DNA of 64,000 bases from Scalesia atractyloides (lineage: Eukaryota > Streptophyta > Magnoliopsida > Asterales > Asteraceae). Made by a program: the position numbers and the translations under genes. Every line of letters starts with the position of its first letter. Position 1 is the stretch's first letter. The DNA is taken from positions 10,470,988 through 10,534,987 of the forward strand of contig CAMTDV010000002.1 of the NCBI GenBank assembly GCA_947069175.1, given 5' to 3'. Under the pieces are notes generated by a model that worked only from the letters and a program-made list of their open reading frames with translations, ran no database searches and was not told the origin of the DNA. Shown here one piece after another: positions 9,588-21,645 of this stretch.

Positions 9588-9665
9588 TCTTGGTTTTAGA
9601 AAAGCGATAGGCGCACAAAAGCAAAGAGGTCTAAAATTGAGGCACGAAGCGCAAAAGCGGTTTTT
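9588..9665 (+). repeat. Partial copy of the CAAAAGCG repeat
   Basis: Matches the head of 8424-8520 in the same orientation (GGTTTTAGAAAAGCG, GCGCACAAAAGC, GAAGCGCAAAAGCGG). Confidence 0.5.
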
Positions 9666-11463
9666 AGCTTTCTTTACCAAATATAGCTATAAATAAGGTT
9701 TTTATACGATTTTACCTACATTACTGGTAACTTTAATGCTTATATAATTGTATTCTGACCATTATTTCACAATCACTCATGTTTTTTTGGTTATGATTAT
9801 AAAAACTATTTTATTTCAGTAAGAATCTAGTTTTTCCATCATTTAGATGGATATACGCGTTAAAGGAAACTTTTGACCTGTTTCGTTTCAATCTTTTTTT
9901 TTCCATTTGACCACTTTTATAAAATATAATCTAGTTCAACTCGTTTATAATCTAATGCATTAGGTTTGTTAAACTGCCACCTGTTTGCTTGAACTTCGAG
10001 TTTATATGTCAATACGAGTGGCCCAAGAGATGTCGGGCTTTTTTTATCCATAGATGTTGAATATGTTATTTGTGTGCGCAGGTATGTCCAGAGTTATCAA
10101 GAAAGTGAGAAATTGAAGCATGGGTACTAATGAACAAGAAAGAAGGATCGATATTTTAAATAAATGAAGGTAAATTTCCGTTATTGATTAATACGTGGTT
10201 TATGGATGGAGCAGTGTTTGTTGAACTCCTTAACCATTTATTGTCACTTTTCACTCATGATTTTATTCGCGTATGGTCTGGCTTGAAATGAACCCACTTG
10301 ACTGTACATTTATGTTCATGCAAATGTTCTTTAAACGAAATAAAAGCATATTTTCTTTATGATTCTGTTATATTGTGCTCTGGCAAAAACATTAGATCTA
10401 TAGCTTACTCGTAATATTCTTGTATTAAACGTGTTAAGAGTAGGCAAGTTAGGCAAACAGTTACCCATTTACAAGAAAGGCTCGAACAAAATCTTTTGAA
10501 ATATATATATATATATGGAATTTGTTCTGCTAAAACTGTTTAAAATCAGAAGTGTAAGAAGAATCCTAGACGATTAATTAAAAGGAAAACTGCTTGTTCA
10601 AACGAATACAACGTTTGAGTTGATTGTTGGTATAAATAATTTAATTTACAACGCACAAAGAGCTAAAAAGTAATAATATTAATATTAACAATGCATTTTA
10701 AATGTAATGCACATAGAGTTAAAGCATTAACGGTAAATGTAATGCACATAGGGTTAAAGCATTAACGGGCACAAAATGCAAGTTTCTTGAACTTGGCGTG
10801 TTTAATTTGTTATCTGGTTTGGTTGGTACATTAGTGCACTGAATAATAGAACAAACAAGATGGATAACTCCCAATGTTTATTATCATCAAGAAACTCGCT
10901 CAAAATTTTATTATAACTAGTATTTTGACTCGCCACGCATATAGACGGCGTCGAAACTTAAAGTGACTCGAATTTGTAACTTCAAGGATTTGACCCGACT
11001 TGTTTCCGAACAAAATTTTCCGCAACAAGGGGTCGAGCAATACTGGACCGAGTGCTTCCTAAAGTAGGGCGTGCATAATCAGCCCACACGGCGTTGTGGA
11101 CGTGGATCAGCCATTGTGGCATCCGTTTCTAACTCCTTAGCTACAACATTGATTACAGGTGACTCTGGTACAAGTGTCTCCTCTGTCTAAAAAACCCAAT
11201 CTAAACCGAAACTCCCCTTAATCACAACAGCTAGTGTAGACTCCTACACAACACAGTATCCCCTCTTGTGATGGAATACACGCTTAGGCATGGGCAAAGC
11301 AAGTAGTTCAGCCGGTCCTCTCAAACTGGTGTGACACATGCACTCACAAAGCAGGCATAACTAACCTAAAAGCACCTCTGAAAGAGTGACAAGTAGTGGG
11401 TATAAACAAAAACAAATGAATGACTAGATCCCTTACTCAGGTCATTCTAGAAGTTGCCAGCGT
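9666..11463. other. AT-rich DNA without recognisable genes
   Basis: No coding frame of note. A short direct repeat TGTAATGCACATAG occurs twice near 10708 and 10738. The part next to 11464 would be the 5' internal region of the minus-strand Tat-type element whose primer site lies there, but no gag frame survives. Confidence 0.4.
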
Positions 11464-11480
11464 CCCCGACCGTGGCGCCA
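11464..11480 (-). promoter_or_regulatory. Primer binding site, tRNA-Asp type
   Basis: The plus strand reads CCCCGACCGTGGCGCCA, close to the 3' end of plant tRNA-Asp (CCCCGGCAACGGCGCCA), so the minus strand carries an Asp-type primer site. This type is typical of the Tat/Athila side of plant Ty3/gypsy elements. It places an LTR to its right. Confidence 0.6.
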
Positions 11481-11487
11481 AAAGCTT

Positions 11488-12440
11488 GATGTGTGATGGT
11501 GAATATATTAAAGTCTAGATCTCATACAATCTGGGTTTTAGAATGGAATTACCAAACTAAACCACACTACTCGCAAGTGTACTGGTCATTATATAATAAA
11601 AATTGGGATGAGAGAGAAATTGGGAGGAGAGAGAAAGTAGAAAGAGGAAAGCATGAGAAAACAAATTGTGGTTAGTCGGGTAATCAATCAATGGGAAAAG
11701 GTTATTGCTTAGACTAGGAATCCTGCTGATAAAGTTGACGGCTCTCGGGAAATAGATACATAAAATGAAAACCAGGATCTAAAGATACAACCAGGTCGAA
11801 AATCACCATGATGTCTAAAATATCCTCTCGGTCTCGAATGAACGCCAAAGCAAACCCGAAAGGGCGTGTGAAGCTCGTCGGTGGTTAAAGGATCTCCTCT
11901 CTGATATCTTTTAACATAAACCATCTAGGTGTCTTAACATACGATTTACTCTCGGTCTCACAAATCACTGGACATCAAAGATGTTGATGGGTGAATAAAA
12001 AATAAACGAACAAGTATTTGGAAAAGCAGTCTAAACGGGTAAAAAGACAGTAATCTCACACTCATGCAAATTTAAACCCAACCGCGGAAAAACCTAACCT
12101 AACCATAACCTTTTACCTCTCGGTCTCAATGAAGGTGATGAACCCAAAATAGGCAAGAAAAACAATTTCTAGTTCCTAAATCACCTCATACATCATCCCA
12201 TCATACATAGTAAAATGATAAAAACATGAAATTTAAGCTAAAAAACAAAGTCAATTAACAAATCATAACACGTGGATCTAAAAATGCAATATGATCATCA
12301 TTTGAGTTTTAAACCACAACACAACCAATAAAGTTTCAATCTTTAATATAAAAAAGTCAAAACGAGTAACAAATCCCAAAACGTCATCAACATTATTCAA
12401 TAATCATCCACAATCTGAGCAATCACATAAATATCGTAGT
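11488..12440 (-). repeat. Part of a Tat-type LTR, minus-strand element
   Basis: On the plus strand it starts TGATGTGTG seven bases from the Asp-type primer site. It holds the CTCGCAAGTG motif near 11569 and repeated CTCGGTCTCA phrases near 11828, 11952 and 12118. The LTR appears cut at 12440 by another LTR; its remainder may be at 15686-16500. Confidence 0.45.
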
Positions 12441-12510
12441 TGTAATGCCTCGTATTTCCGTATTCCTATTTTTAGAAAGTTTGTATTCGCATTCTATTTT
12501 TAGAAAACAC

Positions 12511-13147
12511 TGATGATACATCCTCTGTTGGTCTTCAGTAGAGCTTTGCCTTGACAGAGCTTTAGCTTTAATCTTCAATAAAGCTTTGTCTTGGCAGACC
12601 TTTTAGCTTTGGTCTTTAGTAGAGCTTTGCCTTGGCAGACTTTTTAGCTTTAGTCTTTAGCAGAGCTTTGCCTTGGCAGACCTTCAGCTTAAAACTTCAG
12701 CAAAGCTTTGTCTTCACAGAGCTTAGCTATAGCAGACCTTGGACATTTAGACTTGAGCAGAGCTTTGTCTTCAACAGAGCTTAGCTATAGCAGACCTTCA
12801 GCTTTAGACTTCAGCAGAGCTTTGTCTTCAACAGAGTTTAGCTATAGCAGACCTTGGACATATAGTCTTCAGCAGAGCTTTGTCTTCAACAGAACTTAGC
12901 TATAGCAGACCTTCAGCTTTAGACTTCAGCAGAGCTTTGTCTTCAACAGAGTTTAGCTACAGCAGACCTTAGATATTTAGTCTTCAGCAGAGCTTTTTTT
13001 TCAACAGAGTTTAGCTATAGCAGACCTTGGACATTTAGTTTTCAGCAGAGCTTTACTTGGACAGATGTTACATTATCATTAGGATCAGAGGTTGTAGTAT
13101 ATTTTGGCTTTCTATCATCTGTTCTTTTGTAGGGTTCAATTCCAACA
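12511..13147 (-). repeat. Ty1/copia LTR, minus orientation
   Basis: The minus strand begins TGTTGGAATT and ends TGTATCATCA. It is directly preceded on that strand by the purine tract AGGGGGAGAT (plus 13148-13157, ATCTCCCCCT), the usual 3' end of SIRE-like copia elements. Most of the LTR is a minisatellite. Confidence 0.6.
12525..13066 (+). repeat. Minisatellite inside the copia LTR
   Basis: Anchors CAGAGCTTT fall at 12758, 12815, 12873, 12930, 12988 and 13045, a period of 57-58 bp. Adjacent units alternate between GACATTTAG and CAGCTTTAGAC variants, so a dimer of about 115 bp is the higher-order unit. Units to the left are shorter (about 40-50 bp) and more diverged. Confidence 0.85.
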
Positions 13148-13498
13148 ATCTCCCCCTAGAACAGATGATGCCAAAACAAAAACTTTAATACATACGTGAT
13201 TCCCATAAGCATAAGATTAACTTGTAAACAATCATTGTGAATTCGTAAAGCATTCCGTACATTCAAACACTTTAGTATTCGATTACGAGACTTATGCATA
13301 ATTGACACTCGTTATACATTACACATACTTGTTTGATCCTTACAATACTTCTTTTATTATTACAACATAAGACCTATATTTACATATTTGTTTAGCACCT
13401 GTTTTCATGTCCTTTTGCATATTAGGGTCTTTTTACATGTTGCTCATATAATAAATAATATCTAACACCTGAATCTACAATAAATATACACCTCATAA
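13148..13498 (-). other. 3' internal remnant of the copia element
   Basis: It contains the polypurine tract at its left end and AT-rich DNA without coding capacity, ending in a TA-rich tract at about 13504-13534. Confidence 0.4.
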
Positions 13499-15685
13499 TG
13501 TTTAATATATATATATACATATATATATATATATGGGCTGCGCAGAATTTGATCGCAGCCTTTGGGCTGGGTTTAGTTGTCTTGTTTCAAGGTTAATTAC
13601 CCACTAACCATATTCAAAGCCCAACCAATTGAAACCCTAATCCCTTCCCTATATAATGAGCACTTCCCTATCCTTTATCCCATTTTTACAACCCTCTAAT
13701 ACTCTCAAAAACACACTCAAACTCAGCTGAGTTTTTTCAGCAACACATCAGAAAGTTCCAGCAATTAAAAATGAGTTTTAACTCACTTCTCCTTCTAATT
13801 TCTTCTTGTTCTTTCTTCTACAACACTTGGATAACCTCTAGGAAGGTTTTCACAAGTTTGCTTGGGCAAACTAAGGTGAAATCTCACCATTTTTTAGGTC
13901 CAAAGTGCCTATAACTTTCTGCTTGTTTCTTTTACTTCATTATTTTCATGTTTTCTTCATTTTTCTTCCTCTACAATGTTTGTAATGCCTCTAGGGATGT
14001 TACCATAGGTTTTCTTGGAAAACCAAGGTGGACAATTCCACTTTAAGGCTAAAACTTTCAGTTTTGGAAGATGAACTTGTAAACTTTATTTAAACATACT
14101 TCTATAGTCAAACTTATGCTACATGTGCCCCTAATCAAGTCCATTGTTAGGGAGCTAAGCCAAGGTTGTCCATAGAAATTAGGAGGTGTAAAATACCTCT
14201 AAACTTTCTAATTTTGTAAGGGTTCTAACCCACAAGTGTTGAGACCCTCCAAGCTTGACAAGGCTTGTGTTTGGGTGAAGGTGTGATTACTTGGAAGCCT
14301 TGGCTATCTTACTTTCAATCGACCACCTCACTTGATGATTTCTAAGTAACCACTAAATTATGTTCAACCTTTAATTGAGTAACACGACTACGACACGTCC
14401 CCAAACGTTACCATTTTCGGGATGCACGCACCTAGCTTGCTTACTTGGTTGATGCATAGTTTAGTGAAGTATTTCTTTTATTTCATTCATGACCATCCGA
14501 ATCATCCATGTGACGGTTTATGTATTGGTGGATCATATAACGAGGTTTAATGCATCATCCTACCTCTATTCATGACTTATATGACAATCTATGATATCCT
14601 TGATAGACTTAGCTTAAAATTATTATATAAACTATATAACATCTATATGTATACACACATAACCGAACCCTTGAGGATAATCGACATGGTTACTTATCAT
14701 GGTAATAGGTTATATTATCTAAGACTTGAACCTCTCGTGATGATTCTAATGGGCACTTAACCCATGAAATCACAACAATCCATACGGGATTTATAGTGTC
14801 AAAAAAGAGTGTTTTAAGACTAGATAATTACTTTGTGTATACATACTTTTTGTACTTCAATTCTAGATTCCATTCAACCACTCCATAAACCTCGAATGAC
14901 CTTATACCCTCGATTCCCCATTCTCAAACAACTCGTCACTCATGGATAATCGAAAAGCTTTGCAAAATTGTGAGTATACATGACCCCTTTTGCTTTTACA
15001 CTTTTAGGTGCAATACGTTATACTATTAAACACACGCAAACAAACTTATAATTTATGCAAACCCAAACAATCCAATCATACATGCTTAAATACGTGATAC
15101 TTGATTTGTATTCTTGGAACATTCTTATGTGATTTACTTGTCATTAACTTTGTTTAAAGCCTCCCCTTAACATGAATAGTATAGGAGTAACGCACCGCCC
15201 GTATTCTTGAGGTCACGTTAAGTCATTCATTCAGTACGGTCTTATCGTTGCGAGGATAAGATTACGCTTGCAGTAAACTTTGGGTTAACTTGTATAATTG
15301 CATGTCGTGATACATTAATCTAGTTAACTATTTTTTCCATGTGGATTGTTCAAACCTTCTTTACATATATGCTAGTACTCAAACTTGTATGCTCGCCAAT
15401 ACGTTTGTATTGAACTATACTTTAATACGTATTGCAGGAATCTATGATGATGACGACGAATGGAACTTGGTAGGAAGGACTAGAAACGCACCAAACTTTA
15501 AATTCATGTTTATAGATTAATCATGCAATATTAGTTATATTTTTGTTTTCCAATTTATGTACTTGAACCATTAGCAATGAAATAAAATATTATTTATTAA
15601 ATACTTGTCACATTTAGTGTTATGAAGTTTCGGGCAATCTCGTTCGTCTCACTCCGATTTTTCCGCCATTGGTTGAGGTGTGACA

Positions 15686-16500
15686 CTAATCAGCCATCAT
15701 CAATAAACGAGTCATGAAATCAAATATAGAGTAAAACATCATCACCACAAGTTTACGAAAGTTTAAAATAGGAAAGAACGATGACTAAAACCAACAGTAT
15801 GCACATCGGCCTTAACCCGCACTACCCAAGCAAGTCCCGAGCCTCCTCGCACATTTTTGTGGCGTTTTTTGTAGTGATTTGTAAGGGTGGATCCAATAAA
15901 AATAGGCCAAATGGGTATAAATAGGAAAACCTAAGAGTTGCTGCTTTGGTTGGAACCTAAGTTATTGGTTTCTGGGTACAAGAAGACCGTTTGGAGTTTT
16001 AGATGGTCAGTTTGGAAAATGAATTGACATAATGCTTTACAGTTGGATCCTCATAATCAGTGCGCATGTCTTGGTGCAAACGGTCCGTATGGAGTTCCAA
16101 AAGGCCCATTTAGAACTCAAAAAGCCCAAGATTACTATAGTTGACAACGTTCGTTTGGAGCTACATGAGGAACATAATTTGCATAACTTTACATATTTTG
16201 TTCCATCTTGAAGCAAAACTTAAACATTATTTGGTTCCTCCCAAATGTCTAGTTTAAGCATCAAACCTACAATTTCACCAAAAAAAATCAACCAAGTAAC
16301 CGCCTTTAGCGAATTATGCAAGTGAAACAGGGTAAAAAAAAGAGAAAACGAGGAAATAAATATGTGTAAAACAGAGTATATCAATTGTATTAAGATTTGT
16401 GTGCGAGATTTTCTGATTTCTCATGTTCTGTCAAAATTCTGAATTCTGATGTCCATAGTTTATTAGGATTCTGATGCAACTCATCATATTTCTAATCATT
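15686..16500 (-). repeat. Possible continuation of the Tat-type LTR
   Basis: Phrases such as ACGGTCCGTATGGAGTTCC, TTCGTTTGGAGCTAC and ATAATGCTTTACAG recur in variant form, typical of long Tat-type LTRs. No coding sequence. Joining to 11488-12440 is an inference from the nested layout. Confidence 0.3.
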
Positions 16501-16548
16501 TCTCATGTTAATCATTTCTAATTTGTTGATTAGAAAGTTGTGACATTT

Positions 16549-16955
16549 TTCGTCCAAAGGTATAGCGAAAAATTAGCAAATTATTCATTTGTGGGTACCA
16601 AGTACATTTCGACATCACTTTTTTCTAAATTGTCTTTTATAAAGTGGCACGTGACATCAATATGCTTTGTTCTAGAGTGATGAATTGGATTTGAAGTTAG
16701 AGCTATTGGAGTCTTTAAATTACATAATATGCGCCTTTTTGTTAGATTCACTTTGTAATCTTTAATTTAAGTTTGCATGCATAGAACTTGTGACAAGAGC
16801 TAGCTGTTGTTACATATTATGCTTCTGCAGTAGACGTTGATACGCAATTCTGCTTCTTGCTTGCCCAACATACCGGCTTTTCTCCGGGCATCTGGGACAA
16901 GCACCAGATGTGTTTTTTGTGTCTAATCTGCATCAGTGTAAGCAATTAAGTCTAA
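16549..16955 (-). pseudogene. Ty1/copia RNase H fragment, decayed
   Basis: Read on the minus strand in several frames this gives IAYTDAD (start of the RNase H region), then CWASKKQNC-like and STSTAEA motifs (near 16840), then SRTKHIDV (near 16655) followed by the C-terminal region ending near 16550. That is the order found in copia pol C termini. The frame is broken by stops (in the SRTKHIDV frame and after TDAD) and by at least two frameshifts. RNase H would remove RNA from RNA-DNA hybrids during reverse transcription; this copy cannot. It has the same orientation as the copia LTR at 12511-13147 and could be from the same insertion, but intervening DNA makes that unsure. Confidence 0.65.
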
Positions 16956-17249
16956 ATCTGTATTTTTGGTCCCAGTTAACAATCATTAACGTAAATGGCA
17001 AGTAATTTCAACAATATTTCAAAGATTGTGCGGAATAAGAAATCAACTCTCAAGAAACACAAATACAGAATTTTCGAGTTTATATTACTTGTGAAGAGAT
17101 TACAAGGTGGTTAAAAAGTTATTGGCTACTACAAATCTAAGCTCTAAAATTCCGTATAATCATTGAAGGGTTTTGTATTGGAGATATCTGATATAATGGT
17201 ATGGTTAAGCTAATGCTTCTTCATTGATTGAGGTCTTTTATTTTTAGAA
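16956..17249. other. No gene recognised
   Basis: AT-rich DNA next to the copia fragment; it may be more of the copia interior. Confidence 0.3.
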
Positions 17250-18500
17250 GAAATATGAGTGGAATAAACAAACAATTATTTCAGCTAGTTTTAATTTTTT
17301 TGGACTCAACAAATAAACCACACACTTACGGCAAGTGTGTTAGTCGTAGTGTAGTATACTCGATAAGACCGGATATTGAACATAGGAACTCTATGCAAAC
17401 ACTCTCAACAAACAACCATCGTCTAATAAATGTGGATTTTTAAATATATTTTGGTGTTTTAATTAGATAATTATTAACTAATATTTTTAACTAATAACCT
17501 AGCACGAATACTAAGATGGACTAAACTGGGTCGAAATAAGATGGTAGAAAGCAACAACCTAGGCATAGGATTCTACTAGTAAACTCCCAAACTCTCGGAA
17601 TTGGATATTTGGTTTTAACCATTGTTCTAAAGATCCATCTAATAAGGGTTTGCTAAGACACACTAGATCTCTCCCCGGTCTCACTAATGCTACCCGGCAA
17701 TCCCAAGCTAGGCGTTTAAAGGTCACGGTTCACCTCTCGGTCTCACATACTAATATGCTAAGGTACCTAAGAAAATATCCCCTTCCAGTCTCACTAATCA
17801 AAATTCACCCGAAGATGAAAAGGGGTAATCTATCTATTTATGGTTTTAACTTGGATTGCTAGGATCTAAAGGCTACTAGGATGGATCTTCTCCTGGTCTC
17901 ACCAAAATCCGTATATTAAAAAGCTAGACATACCAATACCCTATCTCCTCCAGTCTTAAGGATAACAGAACACTCGTTTTAACTAAGACAATACTTTTTC
18001 CTAGGGTTTTCATAGGCAAGAAACCACAAGTTGGATTCATAAACACAAAGTAAGTGATAAACACATGAAACTTATATTAAATAATACAAGATCAATTAAC
18101 ACAAGATTCATGCAAAACAAATATAAATCATAGCCAAATGAGTATGCATACGTATTAAAACAAATAATAAATAAATTCTTTACCAAAACATAAATTAAAT
18201 AAACCGAATAAAATCCAAAACGGAGAGTTATACGAGTTCAACTAGTTATCACCATGAGCTTAGGTAGTTCAAGAAAATTTAGCCGCTCATGGTGATGAAA
18301 AGCGCAGAAACAAAGTCTAAAAAAGTTGAATACATCATGTTTAACATTAGAAAAACAAAGTTTAAACGTCAATCTAACCGGTTGCAAACTATAATCTTCA
18401 AATAATATCCTCAAGACTTCGATCCCAAACCTTGAACTTCGTCTTGTATTCTACTGCTCCAATCTTCATCCAATAGGTATCGTAATCTATGTATATGTGT
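17250..18500 (-). repeat. Second, diverged Tat-type LTR-like region
   Basis: It shares the CGGCAAGTGTGTTAG box near 17330, the phrase AACCTAGGCATAGGATTC near 17560 and several CGGTCTCAC phrases (17678, 17740, 17895) with the style of 11488-12180. A near-perfect inverted pair ATCACCATGAGC (about 18248) and GCTCATGGTGAT (about 18284) may form a hairpin. Ends not fixed. Confidence 0.35.
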
Positions 18501-18850
18501 GTGTTCTCGTCTTTCGCAAATCGTATGTATATATCCAATATATTCCATACGGTGTCCTATTTAAATTATAGAGTTAAGTGTCATTTATGTCCTTGTGGTT
18601 AATCGACTTTTGGCATTTCATGACAAATTTTAAAATTGTACCATTTTTCTCCCTAACATCGCTAAATGTGCTATTTCAATCCAAAAAATTAACTCATTCA
18701 AGAAAAGCTCATAACTCAGTTATACCATCCTACGGACGTAAATGGCACATAAAGTATAGGGACAAAAAAGCACATAACCCTAAGAATTTTTATTTTTAAA
18801 AATTCCTTATTCTTATTATTATTATTATCATTATTATATATACACACAGT
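18501..18850. other. Short AT-rich repeat-like stretch, no gene
   Basis: The opening GAGTTAAGTGTCATTTATG and the later GTAAATGGCACATAAAG suggest imperfect inverted ends of a small element (about 18570-18770). An ATT trinucleotide run lies at about 18812-18836. Confidence 0.3.
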
Positions 18851-19060
18851 TAGGGAGAAGCATTTAGTACCGGGTGCCGGTATCGAATTTTCCGTACGAA
18901 TATTTCCGTACCGATCTAGTACCCACTTTTTGACGTTTTCGGTTCGGTACCAGTATTTTACTCAATTTTACCTTTAACTACCGGTATCGTACCGTTACGT
19001 ACTGTACCGAACATTTTTTGTATCGGTATTTTCGATACTGGTACCAAGCTTATCCCTACA
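18851..19060. repeat. Short MITE-like element rich in GGTACCG words
   Basis: The left end TAGGGAGAAGCATTTAGTACC is the approximate reverse complement of the right end GGTACCAAGCTTATCCCTA, giving about 20-bp imperfect terminal repeats. The interior consists of TACCGGTA/GGTACC variants that can pair with each other. Length is about 210 bp; target duplication not resolved. Confidence 0.55.
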
Positions 19061-19486
19061 CCCATACACACAGTCTCTTTCATCCCCCACATCACCACCA
19101 CCATAACCACCGCTGCCACCACCAACCAACTGTCACCATCACAGCAACGACCAAACCGTATCGAGATCGAGAGAGAGTTGTTATGATCTAACGTGGGTTT
19201 GAGTTCTTTTTTTATAGGTGGTGGTTGTCTGGAGGTGACGACAAGGGTTGTGGTGGTGGTGATGTAGAGAGGGTTGAGTTCGTCTTCTTCTACGTTGTTA
19301 TATTTGTTGTTAATTTCCTCTATGTTGGGTCACTACTCTGCTCATCTTATTAACTGGGTTGGGTTTTTAGAGGAGTAGTACCATTATTTATTATTATTAA
19401 TTTAGGGAATGACTATTCGTTTTAGATTTCGTTGAGCACGTTGGTGGACCTTTGACTTAAGACTTTATAAGTTCTTGATACCCGTC
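19061..19486. other. No gene recognised
   Basis: A CCACCA/CAACGACC-rich patch (about 19085-19165) is followed by a GGTGGT-rich patch (about 19215-19265). These may pair weakly; no coding frame of note. Confidence 0.35.
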
Positions 19487-19640
19487 AGTGGTGGACTTAG
19501 TGTGTTAGCAGGGGTAGCACGGGCTACCCCTCAACCCGTCTTCATAGTACAAAAATACCCCTTAACTTCGTCTTTATAGTGTAAAAATGCGCATCATCTC
19601 GGTCTCTCTTGTATAAGGGATACCTCTTATCCAAATTAAA
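19487..19640. repeat. Dispersed GGGGTAGC repeat, copy 2 (inverted relative to copy 1)
   Basis: TAGTGTGTTAGCAGGGGTAG and GGGCTACCCCTCAAC match the reverse complement of 9183-9375. It lies directly upstream of the LINE. Confidence 0.5.
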
Positions 19641-19668
19641 ATTTGGATACCGTTGAAAAGTTGTAGCA

Positions 19669-21560
19669 ATGGACGAAAACAAAATTTTCCGATCACGAAA
19701 AGTTGCAGGGGCACCTTCCTATAAAAAGTTGGGGAAAATGAAGTTATCTAGAGGGGGAAAAGGAAAAGGGCTGTTAAAAATGGAGAGAAGACCAGGAGGG
19801 TCCGAAGAGCCTAGGGGGAAGAATACCGCCAGCAACCGGAGGGAAGACCTCAACCAAGCGGCAGGAAAGAAGGCGCAAGAAGGTAATATCATTAAATTTT
19901 TTGTGTCCAACCTCATAACTGGTTGTACTCCATGGGAACTGAAGTCATTTTTGAGGGTCTTCGATGAGATCGTCGGGACGTATATTGTGAGGAAATCGGA
20001 CAAGCTAGGGAATAGGTTTGGTTTTGTCAGTTTCAGAGACGTCAAGGACAAGGCCGACAAAACAAAACTTGATGAATGTTAAGATGGGAGGAAATAAGCT
20101 ATTGATCAACGTTACAAGATTTACCGTGGAGACGCCCCATTCCTTGCCAAAGCGGCCCTAGCAATGACGAAATTGGCTGATCCGGGACGCCCTCACCAAA
20201 ATCACCATTTTGACCAGGTGAGGGGTCAAACCTAGAGAGGTGAGATGACGTATAGGGATGTGGTAATTAATGGAGTCGGATGAGGAGTTGAAGGATCTAA
20301 GAATACTCATACAGCAAGGGTTATCGATATCCCGGATGAAACCAATAGCCTGTATAATTTGCATGGGAGGGCACTGCTGGTTAGAACTACTAGGTTCATA
20401 CGCCGGTTTCTCAACGTCGTTTGCTGAACGACTCATGTGTGTGTTTCTCGTCCATACACTATATCGGGGGTCTATTGGTATTACTGAAATTCAATGATCA
20501 ATCGGAGGCTGGGGAATTTCTTTGCGAACATGATGTGTGGAAGGACTGGTTCAACATCTTGGATGCCTGGTAGGGATAGGCAATGTCGTTTGACAGGATT
20601 GCTTGGCTCAAGGTTATCCGGGTGCCGATAAATGTCGCGGAGGAGGAAGTTTACAATGAAATAGGACAGTTGTTTGGCAAAGTTTTACATTTATCCGGCT
20701 TAACCTAAGAGGACGAGGACCTCTCTACTAACCATGTGGGCGTTCTAGTTGGAGATGGGAAAAGAATCAACGAAGAGGTCACACTGAGATGGAAGGGAAA
20801 AAATTTTAAAGTTTGGATTTCTAAGGAAAATGATGATTGGATTCTTGATTGTCTGATCATTGATGATCAAGAAAAAAGTTTGGTAGGGGGCTTGTCGGAC
20901 GACGAAAGCATGACCGGAGATTCTTTGTCAGTTGAAGAGTCGATGGCAAGCAAAGAGACGTTGGAGGATGACTCGGTAGAAGTGTCGGTTTCGTTGGAAA
21001 ACATGAATGATGAGGGAAATATGAATGAGGATGAGAGAAAGTGGAGGCATTGGGAGAAGGTATAAAGGCTTCTAGGGATTTGGAGAAAGATCTTTTGGAA
21101 CATTCTTTGGTGGGGCCTAATGATAAGGTTCGTGGGAAAGAGACACCCAATAAAATTTTTCTTTTTCATTTAGGAGAAAAGGTGATAGGGTTTCTATGAA
21201 GTCCAAAAAGGTAAACTAGACCCGTAAAAATAGGCCCAAAACAGAGGATGCAACTCTCTTTCGGATATGAGGCCCAGAAGAGATCCAGGTCTCAACTTGA
21301 TGAGCCCTTTGTGTTCTCCATGCCCATGGAACAAGGTATGGGAGGTAACGAAAATGTGTGTGATAGTTCTAGTAACAGAGATGGGAATAGAGATGGGAAC
21401 CCTAGGGGCTTCGTTCTGAACGTTAGGGCTAAGTCGGTGGGGTCAAGCTTCAGCAAAGTGGATGAGACACAATACAAGGATAAAGAGAACGATGACCGGG
21501 AAGGTAATACCGGAATCGATAAGAATTGTTCACTAGAAAGGGAAGTAGAGAACACCATTT
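19669..21560 (+). pseudogene. LINE ORF1: RNA-binding protein with RRM, broken
   Basis: The first frame (19669-20082) is basic, then has an RRM fold: IIKFFVSNL-like beta-1 (RNP2) and NRFGFVSF (RNP1 core). This is the nucleic-acid chaperone-like protein of plant L1 elements. After several breaks, homology of the usual ORF1 type continues with an AWLKVIRVP-like stretch near 20600 and 20736-21065 (WKGKNFKVWI, then an acidic tail). A last piece at 21248-21562 is hydrophilic. At least three stops or frameshifts separate the pieces. There is no second copy to compare. Confidence 0.75.
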
Positions 21561-21645
21561 AATTGGAGCCAGACTTGGTACGGTGCTACACAACCACTTG
21601 GAAATTATCAGGAGGTCAATCAAAGTCACAGGTAACAATGTGGGG

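Larger units (their letters stand above)
12441..15685 (+). repeat. Ty3/gypsy-type LTR, probably solo, interrupted by copia DNA
   Basis: The right end GGTTGAGGTGTGACA (15671-15685), preceded by CCGCCATT, is a typical gypsy LTR end. A TATA box lies at about 13650-13659 (CTATATAATG) with a leader-like region after it. The left end is either TGTAATGCCTCG at 12441, with copia DNA inserted at 12511, or TG at 13499 or 13534. No primer site, gag or pol follows, so it is solo or truncated. With the 12441 start, the flanks are GTAGT and CTAAT, which match at only three of five bases. Confidence 0.5.

Noticed and set aside
10060..10120. Possible last exon (acceptor-like GTGTGCGCAG, then 12 codons to TGA)
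   Set aside because: Too short, with no supporting upstream exon or recognised protein.
12525..13066. CRISPR-like array
   Set aside because: Units are contiguous with no unique spacers, and the setting is a plant LTR; it is a minisatellite.
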